A stretch of DNA of 64,000 nucleotides from Nocardioides marmoriginsengisoli (GTDB lineage: Bacteria > Actinomycetota > Actinomycetes > Propionibacteriales > Nocardioidaceae), in contig NZ_RJSE01000008.1 of NCBI RefSeq assembly GCF_003725695.1, forward strand, positions 207,801 to 271,800, in the 5' to 3' direction. A program made the position numbers and the translations under genes. A model generated the notes under the pieces. The model was given only the letters and a program-made list of their open reading frames with translations, ran no database searches and was not told the origin of the DNA. Of the stretch, positions 56,462 through 64,000 are shown piece by piece (the first letter of the stretch is position 1; each line of letters opens with the position of its first letter).

Positions 56462-58171
56462 ATGGCGCTGACAGCAGACCTCGGTCCTGGCTCGCGGGCT
56501 GCCGCGCTGACCGGGATGTCCACCCAGGAGCTGGACGTCCTGGTCGTCGGCGGCGGGATCGTCGGCGCGGGCGTGGCGCTGGACGCGGTCTCCCGCGGCC
56601 TCTCCACCGCGATCGTCGAGCAGCGGGACTTCGCCAGCGGCACCAGCTCGCGCAGCTCCAAGCTGGTGCACGGCGGCCTGCGGTACCTGGAGATGTTCGA
56701 CTTCGGCCTGGTCCGCGAAGCGCTGGAGGAGCGCGGACTGCTCCTCACCCGGCTCGCCCCGCACCTGGTCCGGCCGGTGCCGTTCCTCTACCCGCTGCAC
56801 AAGACCTGGGAGCGCCCGTACGTCGGCGCCGGGCTCGCGCTCTACGACGGCATGGCGATGGCCGGCAAGTACGACATGGGCGTCCCCAAGCACAAGCACC
56901 TGTTCCGCCGCCAGGTCGCCCGGATGGCGCCCGACCTGCGCACCGACCAGCTCACCGGCGCGATCCGCTACTACGACTGCCAGGTCGACGACGCCCGGCT
57001 GGTGATGAACATCGCCCGCACCGCGGCGGCCTACGGGGCGCACGTGGCGTCGCGGACCAAGGTCACCGGGTTCCTGCGGGAGGGCGAGCGCGTCGTCGGC
57101 GCGACGATCCGCGACCTCGAGAACGACGTCGACCACGAGGTCCGCGCCAAGGTCGTCGTCAACTGCGCGGGAGTCTGGACCGACGGCATCCAGGAGCTGG
57201 TCGGCGGCCGGGGAGCGCTGCACGTCGAGGCGAGCAAGGGCGTGCACATCGTCGTCCCGAAGGACCGGATCCGTTCCGAGGCCGGCTTCATCACCAAGAC
57301 CGAGAAGTCGGTGCTGTTCGTGATCCCGTGGGGCCGGCACTGGATCATCGGCACCACCGACACCCCGTGGAGCCTGGACCTCGCGCACCCGGCCGCGTCC
57401 CGGGCGGACATCGACTACATCCTCGGCCACGTCAACACCCTGCTGAAGGACCCCCTGGACCACGAGGACGTCGAGGGCGTGTACGCCGGGCTGCGGCCGC
57501 TGCTCAAGGGCGAGAGCGACGCGACCTCGAAGATCTCCCGCGAGCACACCGTGGTCGCCCCGGTGCCCGGACTGGTGCTGATCGCCGGGGGCAAGCTGAC
57601 GACGTACCGGGTGATGGCGAAGGACGCCGTCGACGTCGCCGCACGGTCGCTGGAGAGCGGTGCCCGGGAGTCGATCACCGATCGGGTGCCGCTGCTCGGC
57701 GCGCACGGGTTCGAGACCCGGACCAACCAGCGCACCACCCTGGCCCGGACCTCCGGCCTGCACCTCGCCCGGATCGACCACCTCCTCGGCCGGTACGGCG
57801 GCATGATCGACGAGATCCTGGTCCTGATGGCGGAGCGGCCCGAGCTTGCCGAGCCGTTGATCCATGCCGAGGACTACCTCGCCGGCGAGGTCGTCTACGC
57901 CGTCACCCACGAGGGCGCCCGGCACCTCGACGACGTGCTCACCCGTCGTACCCGGATCTCGATCGAGGCGTTCGACCGCGGCGCCCTGGCCGCTCCGCAG
58001 GTCGCCGAGCTGATGGCGGGCGTGCTGGGCTGGGACCAGGACCGGATCGACGAGGAGGTCGACCACTACCTCCGTCGCGTGGAGGCCGAGCGCCAGTCGC
58101 AGCAGAAGCTGACCGACCAGGAGGCCGACGAGGCCCGGGTCAAGGCGCCGGAAGGTCCCTGGGCCGTATAA
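56462..58171 (+). CDS. glpD: Aerobic glycerol-3-phosphate dehydrogenase
   Basis: 569 residues; FAD enzyme that oxidises glycerol-3-phosphate to dihydroxyacetone phosphate at the membrane. The FAD loop is LVVGGGIVGAGVALDA, and SSRSSKLVHGGLRYLE and GGKLTTYRVMAKDA are GlpD signatures. A C-terminal helical domain (about 420-569) is present. ATG 56462 is chosen because the upstream frame runs into arsI and the repeat; GAGACT lies 6 bases before it, an imperfect leaderless -10. No other glp gene is adjacent. Confidence 0.94.
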   Translation: MALTADLGPGSRAAALTGMSTQELDVLVVGGGIVGAGVALDAVSRGLSTAIVEQRDFASGTSSRSSKLVHGGLRYLEMFDFGLVREALEERGLLLTRLAPHLVRPVPFLYPLHKTWERPYVGAGLALYDGMAMAGKYDMGVPKHKHLFRRQVARMAPDLRTDQLTGAIRYYDCQVDDARLVMNIARTAAAYGAHVASRTKVTGFLREGERVVGATIRDLENDVDHEVRAKVVVNCAGVWTDGIQELVGGRGALHVEASKGVHIVVPKDRIRSEAGFITKTEKSVLFVIPWGRHWIIGTTDTPWSLDLAHPAASRADIDYILGHVNTLLKDPLDHEDVEGVYAGLRPLLKGESDATSKISREHTVVAPVPGLVLIAGGKLTTYRVMAKDAVDVAARSLESGARESITDRVPLLGAHGFETRTNQRTTLARTSGLHLARIDHLLGRYGGMIDEILVLMAERPELAEPLIHAEDYLAGEVVYAVTHEGARHLDDVLTRRTRISIEAFDRGALAAPQVAELMAGVLGWDQDRIDEEVDHYLRRVEAERQSQQKLTDQEADEARVKAPEGPWAV

Positions 58172-58177
58172 AGGGAT

Positions 58178-58570
58178 ATGACCTGTTTCGTCTCGCACAC
58201 CACCGTCGACTGCACCAACGCCTACGAGCTCTCCGAGTGGTGGAAGCTACTGCTCGGGTACGTCGACCTCGACGGCGACCCGAACCTGCCCGGCCACGAG
58301 GAGTGCATGATCCAGCGCCCGGACGGCGGCCACCGGATCCTCTTCATCGAGACCCCCGACGAGCGTTCGGTGAAGAACCGGCTGCACTTCGACCTCCGGC
58401 CCACCGAGCGCGACCGGGACGAGGAGGTCGCCTGGGCGATCTCGCTGGGAGCCCGGATCGTCGACGACCAGGGCGACCACCACGCCCCGGGCATCGGCTG
58501 GATCGTGCTGGCGGACCCGGAGGGCAACGAGTTCTGCATCCTGCGCAGCCTCGCCCAGATCGAGTCCTGA
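58178..58570 (+). CDS. VOC-family (glyoxalase/bleomycin-resistance-like) protein
   Basis: 130 residues with two beta-alpha-beta units: CFVSHTTVDCTNAYELSEWW and VLADPEGNEFCIL, the latter a common end of VOC domains. A metal site may use His8, His74-region and the final Glu, but all ligands cannot be confirmed. Substrate unknown. It starts seven bases after glpD with AAAGGG as ribosome site and is probably cotranscribed. Confidence 0.8.
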   Translation: MTCFVSHTTVDCTNAYELSEWWKLLLGYVDLDGDPNLPGHEECMIQRPDGGHRILFIETPDERSVKNRLHFDLRPTERDRDEEVAWAISLGARIVDDQGDHHAPGIGWIVLADPEGNEFCILRSLAQIES

Positions 58571-58649
58571 GCACCGAAACCGGGCTTGTTCGCCATTCGT
58601 TCACCTGCTGACCCCTGATTGGACGCCCGGGTTCGTGAGATTGGACCCC

Positions 58650-59513
58650 ATGACGACGCTCGATGACCGTGCGACCACGCTGCTGCCGGCCCTGCCCGAC
58701 GTACGCGACCCGTTCGTCCCGCCGGGACCGGCGCCGACCCTGGCGGCGCTGGAGGCCCGGGAGATCTCGGCGTGGTTCGGTGACCGGCTGGTGCTCGACC
58801 GGGTCTCCCTGGAGATGCCCGCGGGCAGGATCACCGCGCTGATCGGCCCGTCCGGCTGCGGCAAGTCCACCTTCCTGCGGATCCTCAACCGGATGCACGA
58901 GATGATCCCGTCGGCCAAGCTCGCCGGCGAGGTGCTCCTCGACGGGGAGGACGTCTACGCGGTCGACCGCAAGCTCACCGACGCCCGTCGCAACATCGGG
59001 ATGGTGTTCCAGAAGCCGAACCCGTTCCCGGCGATGTCGATCGCCGACAACGTCCTGGCCGGCCTCCGGCTGACCGGCACCCGTGCCGACCGGGAGCAGC
59101 GCGAACACCTGGTCGAGTCCTGCCTGACCCGGGCCGGCCTCTGGAACGAGGTCCGCGACCGGCTCGACGCCCCCGGCGGCGGGCTCTCCGGCGGACAGCA
59201 GCAGCGGCTCTGCATCGCGCGCTCGCTGGCGATCAAGCCGAAGGTGCTGCTGATGGACGAGCCGTGCTCGGCGCTGGATCCCACCTCGACGCGAGTTATC
59301 GAAGAAACCATGATCGAGCTGGCCCGAGAGGTCACAATCGTCATCGTGACGCACAACATGCAGCAGGCCGCGCGGGTCTCCGACCAGTGCGCGTTCTTCC
59401 TCGCCTCGCACGGGACCCCGGGCGTGATCATCGAGCACGGGGACACCCGGGCGATGTTCGAGAGCCCGCAGGACGAACGCACCAGCAACTACGTCAACGG
59501 CCGCTTCGGGTGA
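58650..59513 (+). CDS. pstB: PstB-like phosphate ABC-transporter ATPase, without adjacent transporter genes
   Basis: 287 residues. Walker A is IGPSGCGKST, the signature LSGGQQQRL and Walker B VLLMDEPCSALDP, and LRILNRMHEM and FQKPNPFPAMSI are PstB-specific. About 35 residues (LPALPDVRDPFVPPG region) precede the normal PstB start. pstS, pstC and pstA are absent here, and the next gene, overlapping by four bases, is a lytic transglycosylase. It may serve a distant Pst system or another importer. GAGATT lies 7 bases before the ATG. Confidence 0.85.
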   Translation: MTTLDDRATTLLPALPDVRDPFVPPGPAPTLAALEAREISAWFGDRLVLDRVSLEMPAGRITALIGPSGCGKSTFLRILNRMHEMIPSAKLAGEVLLDGEDVYAVDRKLTDARRNIGMVFQKPNPFPAMSIADNVLAGLRLTGTRADREQREHLVESCLTRAGLWNEVRDRLDAPGGGLSGGQQQRLCIARSLAIKPKVLLMDEPCSALDPTSTRVIEETMIELAREVTIVIVTHNMQQAARVSDQCAFFLASHGTPGVIIEHGDTRAMFESPQDERTSNYVNGRFG

Positions 59514-60265
59514 TCGAGGGCCATCCCAAGCTCGGCTTCGCAGTCCTCGGCGGCGTGCTCGCCGCGCTCGTCACCCTGGTCGTGCTGATCGTGCTCACCG
59601 GCAGCCGCGGCGGCGAGATCCCGATCGAGGTCGTGCCGTCCTCCGCCGGTGCGCCGGCCCCGGTCGCCGCCACCGACACCCGGGTCTCCTCGAGGGCTGC
59701 TCCGTCCGTCGATCCGGCGTGGGCCGCGCGACTCGGTACGGCGGCCGGCATCCCGGCCCCCGCGATGCGTGCGTACGCCGGCGCCGAGCTGATCCTCAAG
59801 CGCGAGCAGCCCGGGTGCCACCTGTCCTGGAACACCTTGGCCGGGATCGGCTGGATCGAGTCCCAGCACGGCACCCTCGGCGACCGGACGATCGGCCCGG
59901 ACGGACGCTCGTCGACGCCGATCATCGGGCCCGCCCTGGACGGCGGGAAGTTCGCCGCCATCCGGTCGACGCCCGCGTCGGCGGAGTGGCACGGCGACGA
60001 CACCTGGGAGCACGCGGTCGGGCCGTTGCAGTTCATCTCCTCGACCTGGGGCAGGTGGGCCGCGGACGGCGACGGCGACGGCGTGGCCGATCCGCTCGAC
60101 CTGGACGACGCCGCGGTCGCGGCCGGTCGCTACCTCTGCGCCGACGCCCACGACCTGTCCACCGGGCCCGGGTGGAGCGCCGCGATCCACTCGTACAACC
60201 ACAGCAACGAGTACGTGCTCGACGTGCTGAGCGCGGCGAACACCTACGCGGAGCGCAGTCGCTGA
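59510..60265 (+). CDS. Membrane-anchored lytic transglycosylase (SLT/lysozyme-like)
   Basis: 251 residues. One membrane helix (FAVLGGVLAALVTLVVLIVL) is followed by a Pro/Ala linker and, from about residue 85, a lysozyme-like domain. Glu117 in LAGIGWIESQHG is the catalytic acid, and AVGPLQFISSTW is the matching second motif. DGDGDGVADPLDLDDA could bind calcium, and Cys103 with the Cys of RYLCADA may form a disulfide. It cleaves peptidoglycan glycan strands. GTG 59510 overlaps the pstB stop (GTGA), an unusual partnership. Confidence 0.85.
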   Translation: MIEGHPKLGFAVLGGVLAALVTLVVLIVLTGSRGGEIPIEVVPSSAGAPAPVAATDTRVSSRAAPSVDPAWAARLGTAAGIPAPAMRAYAGAELILKREQPGCHLSWNTLAGIGWIESQHGTLGDRTIGPDGRSSTPIIGPALDGGKFAAIRSTPASAEWHGDDTWEHAVGPLQFISSTWGRWAADGDGDGVADPLDLDDAAVAAGRYLCADAHDLSTGPGWSAAIHSYNHSNEYVLDVLSAANTYAERSR

Positions 60266-60283
60266 CCTGTCGGTCCGCCTCCG

Positions 60284-60289
60284 TAGACT
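60284..60289 (+). promoter_or_regulatory. Putative -10 element (TAGACT) upstream of mfd
   Basis: TAGACT lies 73 bases before the mfd start, giving a leader of about 65 bases with AGGAG at 60352-60356. Confidence 0.4.
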
Positions 60290-60361
60290 GAGAACCGGCA
60301 CCCCCTCTCCTTCCGGATCGGGGGCTGCCTGCGTTGCCCGTCCCGTCCTCCAGGAGTCCCG

Positions 60362-63300
60362 TTGCGCCTCGCCGGCCTCGCCGATGCCGTTCTGACCGAG
60401 CCAGTCCTGGCCGCCGCCCTCGGGGAGGCGTCCTCGGCCGCGGCCGCCACCCTCGACCTGACCGGTCCGCCGGCGCTGCGGCCGTTCGCGGTCGCCGGCC
60501 TGGCCCGCACCGGGCGGACCGTCCTCGTGGTCACCGCCACCGTCCGTGAGGCCGAGGACCTGGTGGCCGAGCTCGTCGACGTCGTCCCGGCCGAGACCCT
60601 GGTGCACTTCCCGGCGTGGGAGACGCTCCCGCACGAGCGGCTCAGCCCGCGCAGCGACACCGTCGGACGACGGCTGGCGATCCTGCGCCGGCTGGTGCAC
60701 CCCGGCTCCGCGACCGCGGACGCCGGTGCGGCTAACGGCCCGGTCCAGGTGATCGTGGCCCCGATCCGCTCGGTGCTCCAGCCCCAGGTCAAGGGCCTGG
60801 CCGACCTGGTCCCGGTCGAGCTGGTTCCTGGGCAGGAGGTCGACCTCGACGCCTTGGTCGCCGACCTCGTCGGGGCCGCGTACACCCGGGTCGACCTGGT
60901 CGAGAAGCGCGGCGAGTTCGCGGTCCGCGGCGGCATCGTCGACGTCTTCCCGCCGACCGAGGAGCACCCGGTCCGGGTCGAGTTCTTCGGCGACGAGGTC
61001 GACGAGATCCGCACCTTCGCGGTCGCCGACCAGCGCACGATCACCAAGCTGGACCGGCTCTGGGCGCCGCCGTGCCGCGAGCTGCTGCTCACCCCGGAGG
61101 TCCGGGCCCGGGCCGCCGAGCTCGGCGAGAAGCACCCCGAGCTGCGCGAGCTCACCGACAAGCTCGCCGAGGGGATCGCCGTCGAGGGGATGGAGTCGCT
61201 GACCCCGGCCCTGGTCGACGAGATGGAGCTGCTGATCGACCTGCTGCCCGAGCAGACGCACGTGCTGCTCCTGGATCCGGAGCGGATCCGTACCCGGGCC
61301 CACGACCTGGTGGCCACCAGCGAGGAGTTCCTCGGCGCCAGCTGGGCGGCGGCGGCCTCCGGCGGGACCGCCCCGATCGACCTGGGCGCGGCGTCGCTGC
61401 GGACCCTGGCCGACGTGCGCGCGGAGGTGCTGAGCAGCGGCAAGGCCTGGTGGGGACTCAGCCCGTTCGGAATCGACGGCGACGACGAGACCCGGACCGT
61501 GTCGGCGACGCCGGTCGAGCCCTACCGCGGCGACATCGAGACCGCGGTCAAGGACGTCGCCGAGCACCTCCGGCACGGTCGCCGGGTCGTGGTCGTCCAG
61601 CAGGGCAAGGGCCTGGCGGAGCGGATCGTCGAGGTGCTCGGGGAGCACGACGTACCGGCGCGCCTGGTCGAGGAGGTCGATGCCGGCGACGCCAGCGTCG
61701 TCCAGGTGGTCCGGGGCTCGCTGGCCCACGGACTGGTGATCACCGACCCCGGTCTCGTGGTGATCACCGGCGAGGACCTGTCCGGGCAGAAGGGCTCGAC
61801 CCGGGACATGCGGGCGATGCCGACCCGCCGCAAGAAGCAGATCGACCCGCTCGAGCTCAAGCCGGGTGACTTCGTGGTCCACGAGCAGCACGGCGTCGGG
61901 CGCTTCCTGGAGATGAAGCAGCGCGAGGTCCAGGGTGCGATGCGCGAGTACCTGGTCCTCGAGTACGGCGCCAGCAAGAAGGGCCACCCGCCCGACAAGC
62001 TCTACGTCCCCGCGGACGCCCTCGACCAGGTCACCCGGTACGTCGGCGGCGAGCAGCCGTCGCTGGACCGGCTGGGCGGTGCCGACTGGGCCAAGCGGAA
62101 GGGACGCGCGCGCAAGGCGGTCCGGCAGATCGCCGCCGAGCTGATCAAGCTGTACGCCGCCCGCCAGGCCACGAAGGGGCACGCCTTCGGCGAGGACACC
62201 CCGTGGCAGCGCGAGCTCGAGGACGCCTTCCCGTTCCACGAGACGCCCGACCAGCTGACCACCGTCGACGAGGTCAAGGCGGACATGCGCCGTACCGTGC
62301 CGATGGACCGGCTGGTCTGCGGCGACGTCGGCTACGGGAAGACCGAGATCGCCGTCCGGGCCGCGTTCAAGGCGGTCCAGGACGGCAAGCAGGTGGCCGT
62401 GCTGGTGCCGACTACGCTGCTGGTCACCCAGCACTTCTCGACCTTCGCCGAGCGGATGAGCGGTTTCCCGGTGGTGCTCAAGCAGCTCAGCCGGTTCCAG
62501 ACCGACAAGGAGGCCAAGGAGGTCATCGACGGTCTCGCCGAGGGCTCGGTCGACATCGTGATCGGCACCCACCGGCTGCTCAACCCGGACATCAGGATCA
62601 AGGACCTGGGCCTGATCATCGTCGACGAGGAGCAGCGCTTCGGTGTCGAGCACAAGGAGCTGATGAAGCGGATGCGGACCAGCGTCGACGTGCTGGCGAT
62701 GTCCGCGACGCCGATCCCGCGCACTCTGGAGATGGCGATCACCGGCATCCGGGAGATGTCCACGATCACCACGCCGCCGGAGGAGCGGCACCCGGTGCTG
62801 ACCTACGTCGGCGCCTACGAGGATCGCCAGGTGATCGCCGCGATCCGCCGCGAGCTGCTCCGCGAGGGACAGGTCTTCTTCATCCACAACCGGGTCGGCT
62901 CGATCGAGAAGGCCGCCGCGAAGATCAAGGAGCTGGTGCCGGAGGCCCGGGTCGCGACCGCGCACGGCCAGGTGGGGGAGCACCAGCTCGAGCAGGTGAT
63001 GCTGGACTTCTGGGAGCGCCGCTTCGACGTCCTGGTCTGCACCACGATCGTGGAGTCCGGCCTAGACGTCTCGAACGCCAACACGATGATCATCGAGCGC
63101 TCCGACACCCTCGGCCTCTCCCAGCTGCACCAGCTCCGCGGCCGGGTCGGCCGGAGCCGCGAGCGCGCCTACGCCTACTTCCTCTACCCGGGCGACAAGC
63201 CGCTGACCGAGACCGCGCACGAACGGCTGGCGACGCTGGCCCAGCACTCCGACCTCGGCGGCGGGATGGCGATCGCGATGAAGGACCTGGAGATCCGCGG

Positions 63301-63874
63301 CGCCGGCAACCTGCTCGGCGGCGAGCAGTCCGGACACATCGCCGACGTCGGCTTCGACCTGTACGTCCGGCTGGTCGGCGAGGCGGTCAGCGAGTTCCGC
63401 CAGGACGGCGGCGGGGTCGAGGAGCTCGCCGAGGTCCGGATCGAGCTGCCGATCGACGCCCACCTCCCGCACGACTACGTGCCCAGCGAGCGGCTGCGCC
63501 TGGAGATGTACAAGCGGCTCTCCGAGGTGCGCGCCGACGAGGACATCACGGTGCTCCGCGACGAGATGGTGGACCGGTACGGCGCGCCGCCGGCCCCGGT
63601 CGACCGGCTGCTGGAGGTGGCCCGGTTCCGGGCGCGCTGCCGGCGGGCGAAGATCGGCGAGGTCACCTCGCAGGGCAAGTTCCTGCGCTTCGCCCCGGTC
63701 GAGCTCCCCGACTCCAAGGTGGTCCGGCTCAACCGGATCTACCCGGGCAGCCTGGTCAAGGGGGCGATGCGTACGATGCTGGTGCCCCGTCCGCACGGCG
63801 TCCGGGACGAGGAATTGCTAGCGTGGGCCGGTCGAGTCATCGAAGCGATCGTCGACCCGCCGACGCAGGATTGA
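60362..63874 (+). CDS. mfd: Transcription-repair coupling factor Mfd
   Basis: 1170 residues; removes RNA polymerase stalled at DNA damage and recruits UvrA. The UvrB-like N-terminus is at about 1-330. The RNA polymerase-interaction domain begins at DPLELKPGDFVVHEQHGVGRF (quoted here as PGDFVVHEQHGVGRF, about residue 500). The motor has Walker A CGDVGYGKTE (about 655), DEEQRFG (about 757) and QLHQLRGRVGRS. The TRCF domain ends the protein (LPIDAHLPHDYV). The TTG start is supported by AGGAG five bases upstream. Confidence 0.95.
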   Translation: MRLAGLADAVLTEPVLAAALGEASSAAAATLDLTGPPALRPFAVAGLARTGRTVLVVTATVREAEDLVAELVDVVPAETLVHFPAWETLPHERLSPRSDTVGRRLAILRRLVHPGSATADAGAANGPVQVIVAPIRSVLQPQVKGLADLVPVELVPGQEVDLDALVADLVGAAYTRVDLVEKRGEFAVRGGIVDVFPPTEEHPVRVEFFGDEVDEIRTFAVADQRTITKLDRLWAPPCRELLLTPEVRARAAELGEKHPELRELTDKLAEGIAVEGMESLTPALVDEMELLIDLLPEQTHVLLLDPERIRTRAHDLVATSEEFLGASWAAAASGGTAPIDLGAASLRTLADVRAEVLSSGKAWWGLSPFGIDGDDETRTVSATPVEPYRGDIETAVKDVAEHLRHGRRVVVVQQGKGLAERIVEVLGEHDVPARLVEEVDAGDASVVQVVRGSLAHGLVITDPGLVVITGEDLSGQKGSTRDMRAMPTRRKKQIDPLELKPGDFVVHEQHGVGRFLEMKQREVQGAMREYLVLEYGASKKGHPPDKLYVPADALDQVTRYVGGEQPSLDRLGGADWAKRKGRARKAVRQIAAELIKLYAARQATKGHAFGEDTPWQRELEDAFPFHETPDQLTTVDEVKADMRRTVPMDRLVCGDVGYGKTEIAVRAAFKAVQDGKQVAVLVPTTLLVTQHFSTFAERMSGFPVVLKQLSRFQTDKEAKEVIDGLAEGSVDIVIGTHRLLNPDIRIKDLGLIIVDEEQRFGVEHKELMKRMRTSVDVLAMSATPIPRTLEMAITGIREMSTITTPPEERHPVLTYVGAYEDRQVIAAIRRELLREGQVFFIHNRVGSIEKAAAKIKELVPEARVATAHGQVGEHQLEQVMLDFWERRFDVLVCTTIVESGLDVSNANTMIIERSDTLGLSQLHQLRGRVGRSRERAYAYFLYPGDKPLTETAHERLATLAQHSDLGGGMAIAMKDLEIRGAGNLLGGEQSGHIADVGFDLYVRLVGEAVSEFRQDGGGVEELAEVRIELPIDAHLPHDYVPSERLRLEMYKRLSEVRADEDITVLRDEMVDRYGAPPAPVDRLLEVARFRARCRRAKIGEVTSQGKFLRFAPVELPDSKVVRLNRIYPGSLVKGAMRTMLVPRPHGVRDEELLAWAGRVIEAIVDPPTQD

Positions 63875-63901
63875 TCCGCGCAGATCAGGAGAAGAATTTC
63901 C

Positions 63902-64000
63902 GTGAAGGCCAACCGTCTGGTTCTCCTCGCCGCCGCGACCGCGTCCGCGATCGCCCTGACCGGCTGCACCCCCGCGGGCGACGTGGCCGTCGAGGTCGGC
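63902..64000 (+). CDS. Start of a lipoprotein gene, truncated by the window edge
   Basis: 33 codons are visible from GTG 63902. A basic start, hydrophobic core (LVLLAATASAIA) and lipobox LTGC with Cys21 indicate a lipid-anchored exported protein. AGGAG lies upstream. Lipoproteins with SurA-like or peptidyl-prolyl isomerase domains often follow mfd in related genomes, but the diagnostic part is outside the window. Confidence 0.75.
   Translation, partial: MKANRLVLLAAATASAIALTGCTPAGDVAVEVG

Overview
The window is a continuous stretch of a high-GC Gram-positive chromosome. Sampled coding lines are about 70% G+C, GTG starts are frequent, and genes are packed with many 4-base ATGA/GTGA overlaps. 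A mycothiol-dependent formaldehyde dehydrogenase (mscR), actinobacterial guaB3, a groES-groEL operon with CIRCE sites, a SigE-family sigma factor and the fused RmlC-RmlD enzyme all point to Actinomycetota. My best guess is the Nocardioidaceae, near Nocardioides; the genus is inference. I see no prophage, insertion sequence, CRISPR array or tRNA/rRNA gene.

Layout. 1-1.7 kb: tail of a beta-propeller protein, then a TetR/SMR efflux pair sharing two palindromic operators. 1.7-15 kb: cell-surface glycan region, with dTDP-rhamnose genes (rmlA divergent from rmlB and a fused rmlC-rmlD), an ABC-F ATPase, an epimerase-like protein, then methyltransferase, glycosyltransferases and a coiled-coil protein. 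15-32 kb: mostly core genes (gltA, rplM-rpsI, glmM, malic enzyme, coaA, glmS, acpS, nnr, alr, tsaE-tsaB-rimI-tsaD), interrupted by a compositionally distinct MMPL transporter at 19.1-21.3 kb. 33-40 kb: accessory genes, including a secreted propeller-like protein, an autoregulated sigma factor with a membrane partner, mscR plus an MBL hydrolase, an ArsR/SRPBCC pair and a GH16 glucanase. 40-48 kb: a methyltransferase, groESL, then a lipid-modification neighbourhood of three paralogous LpxL-like acyltransferases around a TetR and a sterol-desaturase-family hydroxylase. 48-56.5 kb: Ski2-like helicase, an ACT-GNAT protein, guaB-guaB3, and an arsenic locus built on an aquaglyceroporin, ArsC, ArsR and divergent ArsI. 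56.5-64 kb: glpD, a VOC protein, an orphan pstB coupled to a lytic transglycosylase, mfd, and the start of a lipoprotein.

Expression logic. At least 17 start codons are preceded by TANNNT at 5-7 bases, the geometry of leaderless transcripts. In four cases the TA of that hexamer comes from the TAG stop of the gene just upstream. One such promoter drives an 8-codon leader ORF whose stop overlaps the start of a glycosyltransferase. A 22-bp tandem repeat at 33.0 kb has a degenerate relative at 56.4 kb, both exactly between adjacent genes.

Limits: all functions come from reading motifs, without database searches. Starts were chosen from Shine-Dalgarno or -10 evidence and gene overlap.
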